Positions 27,370-35,435 of a stretch of 46,366 nt of DNA are shown here, piece after piece. The DNA comes from Shimia sp. (GTDB lineage Bacteria > Pseudomonadota > Alphaproteobacteria > Rhodobacterales > Rhodobacteraceae). Below the pieces are notes generated by a model. That model saw only the letters and a list, made by a program, of their open reading frames with translations, was not told where the DNA came from and made no database searches. The stretch spans positions 1 to 46,366 of the forward strand of contig JAAENN010000205.1 in assembly GCA_024224295.1 (NCBI GenBank), in the 5' to 3' direction. The number at the start of each line of letters is the position of its first letter. Within the stretch, counting starts at the first letter, position 1. A program made the translations under genes and the position numbers.

Positions 27370-27960
27370 TCAGTTTTCCTGCGTGTCGCCACGTTTTTTG
27401 GAACCACGGGCCTCTTTGGCCGCATCCCACTCTTCCTGAGAAATCGTACCGTCGCCATTGGTGTCGAGCTTCTTGAACATCTCTGCCTTACGCTCGGACT
27501 GCTTGGTCAGGCGCTCGGCTTGGGCGGTCTCAAACTCCGCTTTGGAGATTTTACCATCCCCGTCCGTGTCCAGCTTCTCGATCATCTTGGCGGAACGGTC
27601 GGTTTTTGGCGCCATCTCATCCAGACTCAGTTGCCCATCCCCGTTGGCATCCATCCGGCTGATCATGCGATCCAGCTTTTTCACCATCCGGTTGCTGCCT
27701 TGAGATTCGGCATGTGCGGTCAATTCCTCTTTGGTGATCACCCCATCGCCATTGGCATCCATGCCAGCAAAGCGTTCTGCAGCTTTGGCTTGCAGTTCCT
27801 CAGCGGTGATAAACCCGTCGCCGTTGGTATCGAGCTGCTCAAAGCTTGGCATCTGCCCGCGCATGTGGCGCATCTTGCCGCCTTCTTTGGCGGATGCCGC
27901 AACGGCGGTCACACCGAGGGCGGCAATCACTACGGCGCTGATCATCATCTTGCTCTTCAT
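27370..27960 (-). CDS. Exported EF-hand calcium-binding protein with five EF loops
   Basis: A 196-residue protein from the ATG at 27958-27960, preceded by AAAAGGAG at good distance. The signal peptide is MKSKMMISAVVIAALGVTAVAASA. Five canonical EF-hand loops follow: DTNGDGFITAEE, DANGDGVITKEE, DANGDGQLSLDE, DTDGDGKISKAE and DTNGDGTISQEE. Each has Asp/Asn at the calcium-binding positions and Glu at position 12. It is probably periplasmic and binds calcium. It lies just upstream of the ECF sigma/anti-sigma/metal-sensor operon on the same strand, so a link between calcium and that system is a reasonable guess. Confidence 0.9.
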   Translation of the reverse strand: MKSKMMISAVVIAALGVTAVAASAKEGGKMRHMRGQMPSFEQLDTNGDGFITAEELQAKAAERFAGMDANGDGVITKEELTAHAESQGSNRMVKKLDRMISRMDANGDGQLSLDEMAPKTDRSAKMIEKLDTDGDGKISKAEFETAQAERLTKQSERKAEMFKKLDTNGDGTISQEEWDAAKEARGSKKRGDTQEN

Positions 27961-28188
27961 GGTGGTCTCCTTTTGGGCCTGTTTTAAAGTCTCTCTGTGT
28001 CGGCTCATTGCCTGTTCAGTGATACTAAAACGCCCCGCCCCTGGCTTTCCGTCGCACTTTCTCAATCTTTTTTTGGCAAGGTTGATTTACGGGGGCCTTT
28101 GCGACATCGCGACGCAAGTCAGATTGCCCTCTTTCATGTTTTGGCAAACCGGCACATCTTGGCCACGCGAGCACCGAGGGGAAACGTG

Positions 28189-28584
28189 ATGAGTGAAACC
28201 AATATGTCTGATGCGGTCATGTCGGAAGAAGACCGCCCAATGAAGCAAGCCTTATATCGGGGCTGGCGCCGGAAATGCCCAAATTGTGGGACCGGCCCGA
28301 TGCTTAAGGGCTACCTTAAAGTGCGCGATCATTGCCCAGTCTGCAAAGAGGACCTGAGCCATCACCGCGCCGATGACGGCCCTGCCTACCTGACGATTCT
28401 TGTGGTTGGCCACCTTCTGGCGCCGCTTTTGCACATTGCCTTTGTGCATTGGCGTCCCGATCCCCTTGTTCTTTTCACCATTTTTTCGGTTGGCTGTGTC
28501 GGGCTCTCGCTCTACCTTCTGCCGAGATTAAAGGGGTGTGTGGTCGCGTTCCAATGGGCGCGCCGGATGCACGGGTTCAAATAG
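28189..28584 (+). CDS. DUF983 family membrane protein
   Basis: A 131-residue protein starting at the ATG 28189, with GAGGGG upstream. It carries a zinc-ribbon-like N-terminal part (CPNCGTGPML ... HCPVCKEDL) and two transmembrane segments (YLTILVVGHLLAPLLHIAFVH and LVLFTIFSVGCVGLSLYLLP), the DUF983 layout. Function unknown; in related bacteria the family is common near cytochrome oxidase or Nudix genes, and here a Nudix gene follows after 35 bases. Confidence 0.87.
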   Translation: MSETNMSDAVMSEEDRPMKQALYRGWRRKCPNCGTGPMLKGYLKVRDHCPVCKEDLSHHRADDGPAYLTILVVGHLLAPLLHIAFVHWRPDPLVLFTIFSVGCVGLSLYLLPRLKGCVVAFQWARRMHGFK

Positions 28585-28619
28585 AGCCCGGCCACCTCAT
28601 CATGTGAGGGGAGCACAGC

Positions 28620-29354
28620 ATGACAAACGCCACCACCGTGGACAAAACCGCGATCCGCAACGCCGCCACGGTGATTGTGCTCAGAGATCGTGACACCAAT
28701 CCACAAATTCTGATGGGCCAGCGCGGCGCCAAGGCGGCGTTTATGCCCAACAAAGTGGTGTTCCCCGGCGGCGCTGTGGACCTTGAGGATGCCGACATTC
28801 CGCTGGCCACACCGATCTCAGATTTCTGCGGTCAACGCCTGCGCGAAGACCGGAGGGACGGCACCAGTGAGCATATCGTGCATGCGCTGGCCGTCGCCGC
28901 CATTCGCGAGCTCTGGGAAGAGACCGGCCTGATCCTTGGCACCCAAGGCAACTGGTCGATCACACCACCTGCGGACTGGGAAACCTACGCCGCCACCGGC
29001 CACGTGCCCACCGCTGAAGCCCTGCAATTTGTTTTCCGTGCCATCACCCCTCCGGGCCGCCCACGTCGCTTTGATGCGCGGTTCTTCCTGCTGGATGCCG
29101 ATGAAATCTCCACCGATCTGGATGATTTCTCCGCCGCCTGCGAAGAGCTGTCTCACCTGCAGTGGATCCCGCTCAAAGAGGCTCGCAGCTTTGACCTGCC
29201 CTTCATCACCGAGGTGGTGCTGGCCGAGATCGAAGCGCGTGTGACCGACCGCACCCCACCCGAGGCCGTGCCCTTCTTCCGCAATGATGACGAAGAGAGC
29301 CTGTTCCTGCGCCTGAAAGGCCGGATGCCGGACGTGAATGGCCGTGCTGACTAA
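28620..29354 (+). CDS. Nudix hydrolase
   Basis: A 244-residue Nudix protein of the NUDT7/19-like shape: MGQRGAKAAFMPNKVVFPGGAVDLED leads into the Nudix box, of which REIWEETG-type residues are visible as AIRELWEETGLIL. The usual glycine at the start of the box is not evident, but the metal-binding REL.EE core is. It hydrolyses a nucleoside-diphosphate-linked compound, possibly CoA or NADH type; substrate unknown. The last bases CTAA (29351-29354) are shared with the stop of the convergent EamA gene. Confidence 0.85.
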   Translation: MTNATTVDKTAIRNAATVIVLRDRDTNPQILMGQRGAKAAFMPNKVVFPGGAVDLEDADIPLATPISDFCGQRLREDRRDGTSEHIVHALAVAAIRELWEETGLILGTQGNWSITPPADWETYAATGHVPTAEALQFVFRAITPPGRPRRFDARFFLLDADEISTDLDDFSAACEELSHLQWIPLKEARSFDLPFITEVVLAEIEARVTDRTPPEAVPFFRNDDEESLFLRLKGRMPDVNGRAD

Positions 29355-30253
29355 GCCAAAAGCACCAGCGTCAGAATAGACACCGCCAAAAGGGACATGC
29401 CGAGGTACTCGCGGCGGCTGATAGCCTCTTTGAAGATCAGCACCGTCCCCAAAACCCCAAACACCAGCTCGATCTGCCCCACCGCTTTCACATAAGCTGC
29501 GTTTTGCAGCGTGAAGGCGGTGAACCAACAAAACGTGCCCGCCATGCTGGTCAATCCAATGAAGCCCGCACTGCGCCAGGCCGACAAGACCCGGCCCACT
29601 TCACCCGGCTCCCGCACAGTGAGCCAAAGCCACATGCTGACCATCTGCATCAGTGTGACGGCGGCCAAGGTCACCAACGCACGCAACAATGGCGCGTCCG
29701 TGACCACTTCAAGCGACGCCCCGCGATAACACACAGCCGAGACGCCAAAAAGTGCTCCCGCCACCAAGCCCAAAACAGCTGAAGGCGTCACAATCCGCCG
29801 CCAGCCGGTTGCCTCGGCCTCAATCGGGCCGGACAACACCAAAACCCCCGCCACACCAATGGTAATCGCAATCAGCCCCACACCGGAAATGGTTTCAGAC
29901 AGCAGCACCAAGCCAATCAACGCCGTGAAAAAAACTTCGCTTTTGATAAAGGCCATGCCGACGGCAAAGTTGCGCCGGCCAAACAACATCACCGTGCAGA
30001 CCGTCGCCGTGATCTGCGCTGCGCCTCCGATAGCACCGAACAACCAGAAACTTGGGGTCACATCCGGCAAGGTCACACGCCCTGATGCGACCAGCGTTGC
30101 CAGAACCGCGGCAGCTATGGGCGCGGAATAGACAAACCGCGCAAAAGTTGCACCAGCGGCGGACAAAGACACCTTCGCCAGATGTTTTTGCAACATAAAG
30201 CGCACGGTTTGAAAGGCTGCTGCGGCGACGGAGGCGATGATCCAGAGTTCCAT
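29351..30253 (-). CDS. EamA/DMT-family transporter
   Basis: A 300-residue integral membrane protein with about ten hydrophobic segments arranged as two repeats, for example PIAAAVLATLVA, GVGLIAITIGVAGVLVLSG, AVLGLVAGALFGVSAVCY and LGMSLLAVSILTLVLLA. The DMT signature AFTLQNAAYVKAVGQIELVFGVLGTVLIFKE in the last part is typical of EamA exporters. Substrate unknown. Confidence 0.85.
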   Translation of the reverse strand: MELWIIASVAAAAFQTVRFMLQKHLAKVSLSAAGATFARFVYSAPIAAAVLATLVASGRVTLPDVTPSFWLFGAIGGAAQITATVCTVMLFGRRNFAVGMAFIKSEVFFTALIGLVLLSETISGVGLIAITIGVAGVLVLSGPIEAEATGWRRIVTPSAVLGLVAGALFGVSAVCYRGASLEVVTDAPLLRALVTLAAVTLMQMVSMWLWLTVREPGEVGRVLSAWRSAGFIGLTSMAGTFCWFTAFTLQNAAYVKAVGQIELVFGVLGTVLIFKEAISRREYLGMSLLAVSILTLVLLA

Positions 30254-30320
30254 GGCCGCCTTGATGCCGAGCTAAACCTCGGAAGTCACGAGAAAGATTG
30301 TACCCCTACATGCGCTGCGA

Positions 30321-31226
30321 TCAGCCGTCGCGCTTCCAAAGTGGATGTGCCACCGGATCTTTTCGTCGCCAGAAAAACTTCCGAAACACCTCGCTATATG
30401 AGGCAAAATAATAGCCATCATTGCGCGACAAATACCGCTCCCGATTGCTGCGAAACAGCTCCGGCAAACGATACCACGGCATCTTGGGGTGCATGTGATG
30501 CACCACATGCAGGTTGTTGTTCAGGAAAATCCACGCCAGTGGCCCGCGATCCTCAATGATTACCGTCCGCCCCCGCGCCCGCTCATGCGCCTGATGCTCC
30601 AGAAAAGTGCGGATTTTTAAGATCGACAAAGCGACATAAGCGCAAATCAGATAGGCCCACACTGGCAGCGCCCCGAAGGCGCGCATCCACCAGACAACCA
30701 TCATTACGGCCGGCACATGCCATACCCAACCTGCCAGCACGCACCTGTCCCCAGCCGCAATGGCGCGCAAGTCACAAGCCATAAAACAGACCTGCCCTAC
30801 CAGCGGCCCCACCAACAACCGTCCCACCAAAGTATTGTTGAACAACAACACAGTCTGCCGCCATTTGGTCAGAGCCTGCCAGTCCTCAGCATAAAGATAA
30901 TTGCTTTCTGGATCATCATAAGGATCAGTTAAACGACTGTCCAAATGGTGGTCCAGATGAGTGTCTTTGAAGCGCAGATACGGCACAAAAACCCCAATCG
31001 CCGGAAACACCAACGCCGTATTGAGGAGCTTGTTTTCAAAGGGATGTCCGTGCAACACCTCATGGCTCAACGAACTGTGCAGCGCGATCGCAACAATGGT
31101 CAACGCCATGCCCAGAGGCAGCCAAAGATGCGCCGCCCAAACTGTGCCCAGAGCATAAAGCCCGTAACATCCCACCACCAAAAGCAGTGTGGGCCATTCC
31201 ACTTTTGGGAGGCGCGGCTCAGCCAT
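30321..31226 (-). CDS. Membrane fatty acid desaturase family protein
   Basis: A 301-residue di-iron membrane enzyme. The three histidine boxes are present: HSSLSHEVLHGHP (HxxxH/HxxxHxH), DTHLDHHLDSRL (HxxHH), and NNNLHVVHHMHPKMPWYRLP (HxxHH). Hydrophobic segments (LLLVVGCYGLYALGTVWAA, AVMMVVWWMRAFGALPVWAYL) fit the usual topology. It could be an acyl-lipid desaturase or a hydroxylase of this superfamily; the exact reaction is not evident. It overlaps the upstream DUF2061 gene by eight bases. Confidence 0.87.
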   Translation of the reverse strand: MAEPRLPKVEWPTLLLVVGCYGLYALGTVWAAHLWLPLGMALTIVAIALHSSLSHEVLHGHPFENKLLNTALVFPAIGVFVPYLRFKDTHLDHHLDSRLTDPYDDPESNYLYAEDWQALTKWRQTVLLFNNTLVGRLLVGPLVGQVCFMACDLRAIAAGDRCVLAGWVWHVPAVMMVVWWMRAFGALPVWAYLICAYVALSILKIRTFLEHQAHERARGRTVIIEDRGPLAWIFLNNNLHVVHHMHPKMPWYRLPELFRSNRERYLSRNDGYYFASYSEVFRKFFWRRKDPVAHPLWKRDG

Positions 31227-31425
31227 GCTGCCGCCCCCAGCGCACTCGAGACCAAATCCGCTCGTAGATCACATACATGCTGAACCCCAATCCGGTGTTG
31301 ATCAGCGCCATCTTCCCCCCAAGCGCCGCTGATCCGGTGGCCAGTATCCCCACCACGGACATTGATATGATGCCAATCACATTCCAAATCACCGCTTTCA
31401 CGATGGAGCGTTTTTGAGTGTCCAT
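31219..31425 (-). CDS. DUF2061 small membrane protein
   Basis: A 68-residue protein with SIVKAVIWNVIGIISMSVVGILATG and a second hydrophobic segment ALINTGLGFSMYVIYERIWSRVRWGR, the DUF2061 pattern (the ending YYxHERxW is typical of the family). The ATG at 31423-31425 is preferred over an upstream GTG at 31452. Translational overlap suggests that it works with the desaturase, perhaps in the membrane. Confidence 0.8.
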   Translation of the reverse strand: MDTQKRSIVKAVIWNVIGIISMSVVGILATGSAALGGKMALINTGLGFSMYVIYERIWSRVRWGRQHG

Positions 31426-31516
31426 TTTGCTGTCCCGTGCCTCAGTCTTCACAGAGGTGTTACCGACAAAATGCGCGTTGCAGAATTCCGTATCTAATTA
31501 ACAAAATTCTACAGGT

Positions 31517-31530
31517 GTGATATTAGTCAC
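31517..31530. promoter_or_regulatory. Short inverted repeat upstream of the XRE regulator
   Basis: GTGA-TATTAG-TCAC lies three bases before the ATG of the XRE-type regulator, and AGAATT/AATTCT repeats flank an AT-rich stretch further upstream (about 31484-31510). A regulator bound here would block its own start, so autoregulation is possible. The arms are short and could be chance. Confidence 0.3.
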
Positions 31531-31533
31531 CGC

Positions 31534-32397
31534 ATGATTGAAATTATCGACAAACGCCTGCGCGCAGACCAATTCCGCAAACGCTTGGCCACAGCCATGC
31601 GGATCAAAGACACAACCCAAGCTGGCCTCGCCCGCAGCATTGGCGTGGACCGCTCCACCATCAGCCAACTTTTGAAAGACACCGGCGCCCGCTTGCCCAA
31701 CGCACAGGTGGTGGGCGAATGTGCCGCTGCGCTTGGCGTCTCTGCTGACTGGCTGCTGTCGCTCACCGATCGGCCAGAGAACACCGCCGACATTCTCGCC
31801 AACGCGCTGACCGTGACCAAAGCCCCCCGTGCTTTGGTGGATGAACAGATCTTCGCTTGGCATCAAGAGGCGGCCGGCTACAAAATCCGCCATGTGCCAG
31901 CTGGCCTGCCGGACATGCTCAAGACCAATGAGATGCTAGATTGGGAATACGCCCCACACCTGGGCCGCACCACAGAGCAGGCAATCAATGCGTCGCGTGA
32001 CCGCCTGAATTGGATGCGCAACTCTCAATCCGACTATGAAATTGCGCTGCCAATGCATGAGTTGGCGGCTTTTGCGCGCGGCGAAGGCTATTATGCGGGG
32101 CTGCCCGAAGACGTCCGCGCGCAGCAGCTTGATCACTTCGCCGATCTCAGCGCACAGCTTTACCCGCGACTGCGTCTCTACCTGTTTGACGCACGGCGTC
32201 TGTTTTCCAGCCCAATCACCGTCTTTGGACCGCTGCTGGCCGTGCTCTATCTGGGCCGCAATTACCTCGCCTTTCGCGACCGGGAACGCGTCACCAGCTT
32301 CACCGAACATTTTGACGACTTGATCCGCCAGGCCGATGTCACCGCCCGCCAGATCCCTGAGCACGTTGAAAAGCTAAAGGCAGAGATCGCAGCTTAA
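31534..32397 (+). CDS. XRE-family helix-turn-helix regulator with a long C-terminal domain
   Basis: A 287-residue protein with an N-terminal Cro/CI-type HTH (TTQAGLARSIGVDRSTISQLL, about 26-46, followed by VVGECAAALGVSADWLLSLTD). The remaining 200 residues, including GYKIRHVPAGLPDMLKTNEM and FARGEGYYAGLPEDVRAQQLDHF, look like a ligand- or protein-binding domain that I do not recognise. It is divergent from the DUF2061/desaturase pair, which may be its target. Its stop shares TTAA with the stop of the convergent SDR gene. Confidence 0.82.
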   Translation: MIEIIDKRLRADQFRKRLATAMRIKDTTQAGLARSIGVDRSTISQLLKDTGARLPNAQVVGECAAALGVSADWLLSLTDRPENTADILANALTVTKAPRALVDEQIFAWHQEAAGYKIRHVPAGLPDMLKTNEMLDWEYAPHLGRTTEQAINASRDRLNWMRNSQSDYEIALPMHELAAFARGEGYYAGLPEDVRAQQLDHFADLSAQLYPRLRLYLFDARRLFSSPITVFGPLLAVLYLGRNYLAFRDRERVTSFTEHFDDLIRQADVTARQIPEHVEKLKAEIAA

Positions 32398-33155
32398 ACC
32401 TTGGGGTCCGGGTTCACTGTAAACCCATCCACGGCAATCACCTGCCCACTCACCAGTCGCGCCTTGTCGCTGCACAAAAACACTGCCATTTCGGCCACAT
32501 CGCGCCCTTCCACAAACGATCCCAGCGCGGTGCCAGAAGCGTACCCCTCATACACCGCATCCCGCGTCATGCCTTTGGTGGTAGCTTCCCGCGTCAACAC
32601 ACCTTCCATACGTGGCCCTTCGACCGCTCCCGGACAAATCACATTCGCCCGCACGCCATGAGGGCCCAACTCCATTGCCAGCGTTTTGGTCAGGCCAATG
32701 ACCGCCCATTTTGCCGCCGCATAGGGCGCGCGATAGGGATAGCCATACTGTCCAGCGGTGGATGAGGTCACCACAATGGCGCCCTGCCCCGCCGCTTTCA
32801 TCATTGGAGCGGCATATTTGGCCGCCAGAAAGGCGCCTTCGAGATTGACCGCAACGCAGGCCTGCCAATCTTGCATATTTATATCCTCCACCGCCGCCGT
32901 TGGCCCTGCGATACCGGCATTTGCGCAAAGCGCATCCAGCCCGCCCCATGCCTCATCAATCTCGGAAAATAGCGTGGACACAGCCTCTTCATCCGTCACA
33001 TCCACCTGTGTCCTACGCCAGCCTTCAGGAACGCCCGCCAAAGCCGTCGCGTCCACGTCCGCCACCCAAACCTGCCAGCCATCACGCGCAAACACCTCCG
33101 CCATGGCGCGCCCAACCCCGGACGCGCCTGCGGTGATCAATACCCGCCCGCTCAC
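32394..33155 (-). CDS. SDR-family oxidoreductase of the carnitine module
   Basis: A 253-residue classical SDR: ITAGASGVGRAMAEV at the cofactor site, NAGIAG, catalytic Ser in TSSTAG, YxxxK in YAAAK, and VICPGAVEGPRM. It starts within the stop of the carnitine dehydrogenase gene (ATGA), so it is part of that operon. Two roles fit: a second carnitine (D-form) dehydrogenase, or a 3-hydroxybutyrate dehydrogenase handling the acetoacetate released by the cleavage enzyme. The sequence alone does not decide. Confidence 0.85.
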   Translation of the reverse strand: MSGRVLITAGASGVGRAMAEVFARDGWQVWVADVDATALAGVPEGWRRTQVDVTDEEAVSTLFSEIDEAWGGLDALCANAGIAGPTAAVEDINMQDWQACVAVNLEGAFLAAKYAAPMMKAAGQGAIVVTSSTAGQYGYPYRAPYAAAKWAVIGLTKTLAMELGPHGVRANVICPGAVEGPRMEGVLTREATTKGMTRDAVYEGYASGTALGSFVEGRDVAEMAVFLCSDKARLVSGQVIAVDGFTVNPDPKV

Positions 33156-34627
33156 CGAGGCTGCCCCACGTAGCGCCCGAGCCCCTCAGGCGCCGGCAAA
33201 TCCGCCTGGGCTTCACTGATCATCTTAAGATTGGCAGCAATCTCCGGGCTAAACGGCGCCGGTCGCCGTGTCTCTAGGCTCACATGGATCAGGATATGCT
33301 CGCTCGTAGCCAGCAGTTTTTCGCCCGCATACATCTCATGCCAAAGGTGCATCTTCTTGCCCTCTGCCATCAGCACGCGGGTGTGCACCTCAATCACCGA
33401 ACCCAAATGGGTCTCATCAATGTGCCGGATATGCGTCTCTGCTGTGAAGAAGCTGCCACCGGTTGCGATGTAGTCCTGATCACAGCCAATGATCTCCATC
33501 AACCGGTCACTGGCATCGGCAAAGGCCTGCAGATAGCGACTTTCGGTCATATGTCCGTTGTAGTCCAACCAATCCACTGGCACCGCGCGGCGTTGGGTCA
33601 CGATGGGTTGCGTCGGGTTGGTTATGTCGCTGGCCCTTCGCACCATACCAGCCGCCGCTGAGAGCTTGACGTCGTGCTGGTTGAGCACCTTACCAGAGGC
33701 AAAGTTCTGTGCCTTCAACGCCCGCATCATCGACACAAGGTTGTTGTCCCGTATGCGCTCCATTTCACGGATGCTCATATGACCCGACTGCGCATCACTC
33801 TGCCCCGCAATCAAATCCACCAACTCATCGGTGAACTCCGGCACATCCATCAGCTTGGTCCAGGGCCATTCCAAACACGGCCCAAACTGTGCCATGAAAT
33901 GTTTCATGCCGGCCTCGCCCCCCGCCACACGATAAGTATCAAACAACCCCATTTGCGCCCAGCGGATGCCAAAGCCCATGCGGATCGCCTCATCAATCTC
34001 TTCCGTGGTGGCAACGCCGTCTTTCACCAGCCACAACGCCTCACGCCACACGGCCTCTAGGAAGCGATCCGCGATATGGGCATCGATTTCTTTGCGCACA
34101 TGCAGTGGGAACATGCCCACACCTTTCAGCGTCTTTTTGGCCCGCGCCACCAACTCAGGCGCGTTTTTCTCCGTCGGCACCAATTCCACCAACGGCATCA
34201 GGTAGACCGGGTTAAACGGATGCGTCACCACAATCTGCTCCGGCCGTGTGGCACAGCCCTGCAACTCGCTGGGTTTAAACGCGCTGGTCGAGCTGCCCAG
34301 AATGGCCCCTGGGTCACAATACTCCTGCAGCGTCTGATAGACCTTGCGCTTCAGCTCTAGCCGCTCTGGCACGCTCTCCTGCATCCAAGACGCACCCGCC
34401 ACAGCCTCCGACATGGTCTCATGAAAGCTCAGCCTGCCTTCGGGTGGCAACGCCGTGTCACTCAATCCCGGCAAAGACACCCGCGCATTGGCAATCACCT
34501 CGCCAATTTTGCGCTCCGCCTCTGGATCGGGATCAAAAACCCGCACGTCCCAACCATTGAGCAAAAACCGCGCCGCCCATCCGCCGCCAATCACCCCACC
34601 GCCAATAATTGCTGCTGTCTTTGTCAT
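33152..34627 (-). CDS. lcdH: Carnitine 3-dehydrogenase fused to a hotdog thioesterase
   Basis: A 491-residue fusion. Residues 1-320 form a 3-hydroxyacyl-CoA dehydrogenase-like NAD enzyme (IIGGGVIGGGWAARF; catalytic His in VTHPFNPVYLMPLVELVP). Residues about 345-470 form a 4-hydroxybenzoyl-CoA-thioesterase-like hotdog domain with VDWLDYNGHMTESRY. This is the known architecture of L-carnitine dehydrogenase/betainyl-CoA thioesterase, which makes 3-dehydrocarnitine and later releases glycine betaine from betainyl-CoA. The ATG at 34625-34627 has GGAAAGG at good distance; an in-frame extension to 34726 is unlikely. Operon with the following SDR. Confidence 0.92.
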   Translation of the reverse strand: MTKTAAIIGGGVIGGGWAARFLLNGWDVRVFDPDPEAERKIGEVIANARVSLPGLSDTALPPEGRLSFHETMSEAVAGASWMQESVPERLELKRKVYQTLQEYCDPGAILGSSTSAFKPSELQGCATRPEQIVVTHPFNPVYLMPLVELVPTEKNAPELVARAKKTLKGVGMFPLHVRKEIDAHIADRFLEAVWREALWLVKDGVATTEEIDEAIRMGFGIRWAQMGLFDTYRVAGGEAGMKHFMAQFGPCLEWPWTKLMDVPEFTDELVDLIAGQSDAQSGHMSIREMERIRDNNLVSMMRALKAQNFASGKVLNQHDVKLSAAAGMVRRASDITNPTQPIVTQRRAVPVDWLDYNGHMTESRYLQAFADASDRLMEIIGCDQDYIATGGSFFTAETHIRHIDETHLGSVIEVHTRVLMAEGKKMHLWHEMYAGEKLLATSEHILIHVSLETRRPAPFSPEIAANLKMISEAQADLPAPEGLGRYVGQPR

Positions 34628-34704
34628 GCCATTGCCTTTCCGCACGTTTCGGGTCGCCGCATCCCGGCCAGCCCAGATATCTCTGTCGCCAAAGGAGCGT
34701 TTAT

Positions 34705-35169
34705 ATGTCCATTCACTTTCACCCACTGCCCGAGGATACCGTTACCGCCATCCGCCGTGCCCGCGTCGACGCCTATGGCAACGCTGTCGAGGTCGCGATC
34801 AGCGACGGGGACGGAATCCCCTGTCGATCCTGTCTGAAGGTCACGCCCAAAGGCATGCCCTTTCTGATCCTCGCGCATCGCCCGTTTGAAGGTCAAAACG
34901 CCTACACCGAAACCGGGCCGATTTTTCTGTGCGAAGACTGTGCTGGCACCCCGCCGTCCAGCGCCCTGCCCGACATCCTGACCGCACCGACCTACATCGT
35001 GCGCGGCTACTCGGCCGACGAACGCATTGTCTACGGCACGGGACAGGTCACGCCGACCGACGAAATTGCCACCTACGCCGAAAGCCTGCTTGCAAGCGAA
35101 GGCATTGCCTTTGTCGATGTGCGCAGCGCGTCCAACAACTGTTTTTTGTGTCGGGTTAAGGCGGAGTAG
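34705..35169 (+). CDS. DUF1203 domain protein
   Basis: A 154-residue protein with an AAAGGAG ribosome site. It has two cysteine pairs, CRSC in the first third (IPCRSCLKVTPKGMPFLILAHRPF) and CEDC in the middle (PIFLCEDCAG), plus a C-terminal NNCFLCRVKAE, matching DUF1203. The paired CxxC motifs suggest metal binding, but no function is known. It lies on the opposite strand between two genes of the carnitine pathway, so it is a separate transcription unit. Confidence 0.85.
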   Translation: MSIHFHPLPEDTVTAIRRARVDAYGNAVEVAISDGDGIPCRSCLKVTPKGMPFLILAHRPFEGQNAYTETGPIFLCEDCAGTPPSSALPDILTAPTYIVRGYSADERIVYGTGQVTPTDEIATYAESLLASEGIAFVDVRSASNNCFLCRVKAE

Positions 35170-35214
35170 ATCACCCTTCGGCAATTCGTCTTTGCCCGTT
35201 TCGCGAAGCGGACC

Positions 35215-35279
35215 GGGCAGCGCCCGACCCTCCCCCCAGGAGGGCGCTTCCAGCACCCACCTAGGGTCGCGCGCTGCCC
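35215..35279. repeat. Long imperfect inverted repeat with a nested hairpin
   Basis: The 266-base gap between the convergent DUF1203 and cleavage-enzyme genes contains two 16-base arms, GGGCAGCGCCCGACCC (35215-35230) and GGGTCGCGCGCTGCCC (35264-35279), complementary except for one pair. Between them CCTCC-CCCCA-GGAGG (35229-35243) can form a competing hairpin. The element resembles GC-rich intergenic repeats seen in roseobacter genomes, and could act as a bidirectional terminator, though it has no T-run. The rest of the gap holds only several short palindromes. Confidence 0.55.
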
Positions 35280-35435
35280 TAAAGGTTAAAATGCCCGCGC
35301 CCAAAATCGCGCGAAAATGTGCACCTCCGCAAAACAGTCGCGATACAGACAACATACCGACGTGTTGCGCGCCTCTGTGCAAACGCCCTAAACCGCCGGT
35401 TCCTAAGCCTGCGTGCGCAGCTGTTGCCGCAACGC

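Noticed and set aside
31426..31533. Prophage-type regulator switch region
   Set aside because: The XRE gene with a divergent small membrane protein gene resembles a phage switch only loosely; no phage genes are present.
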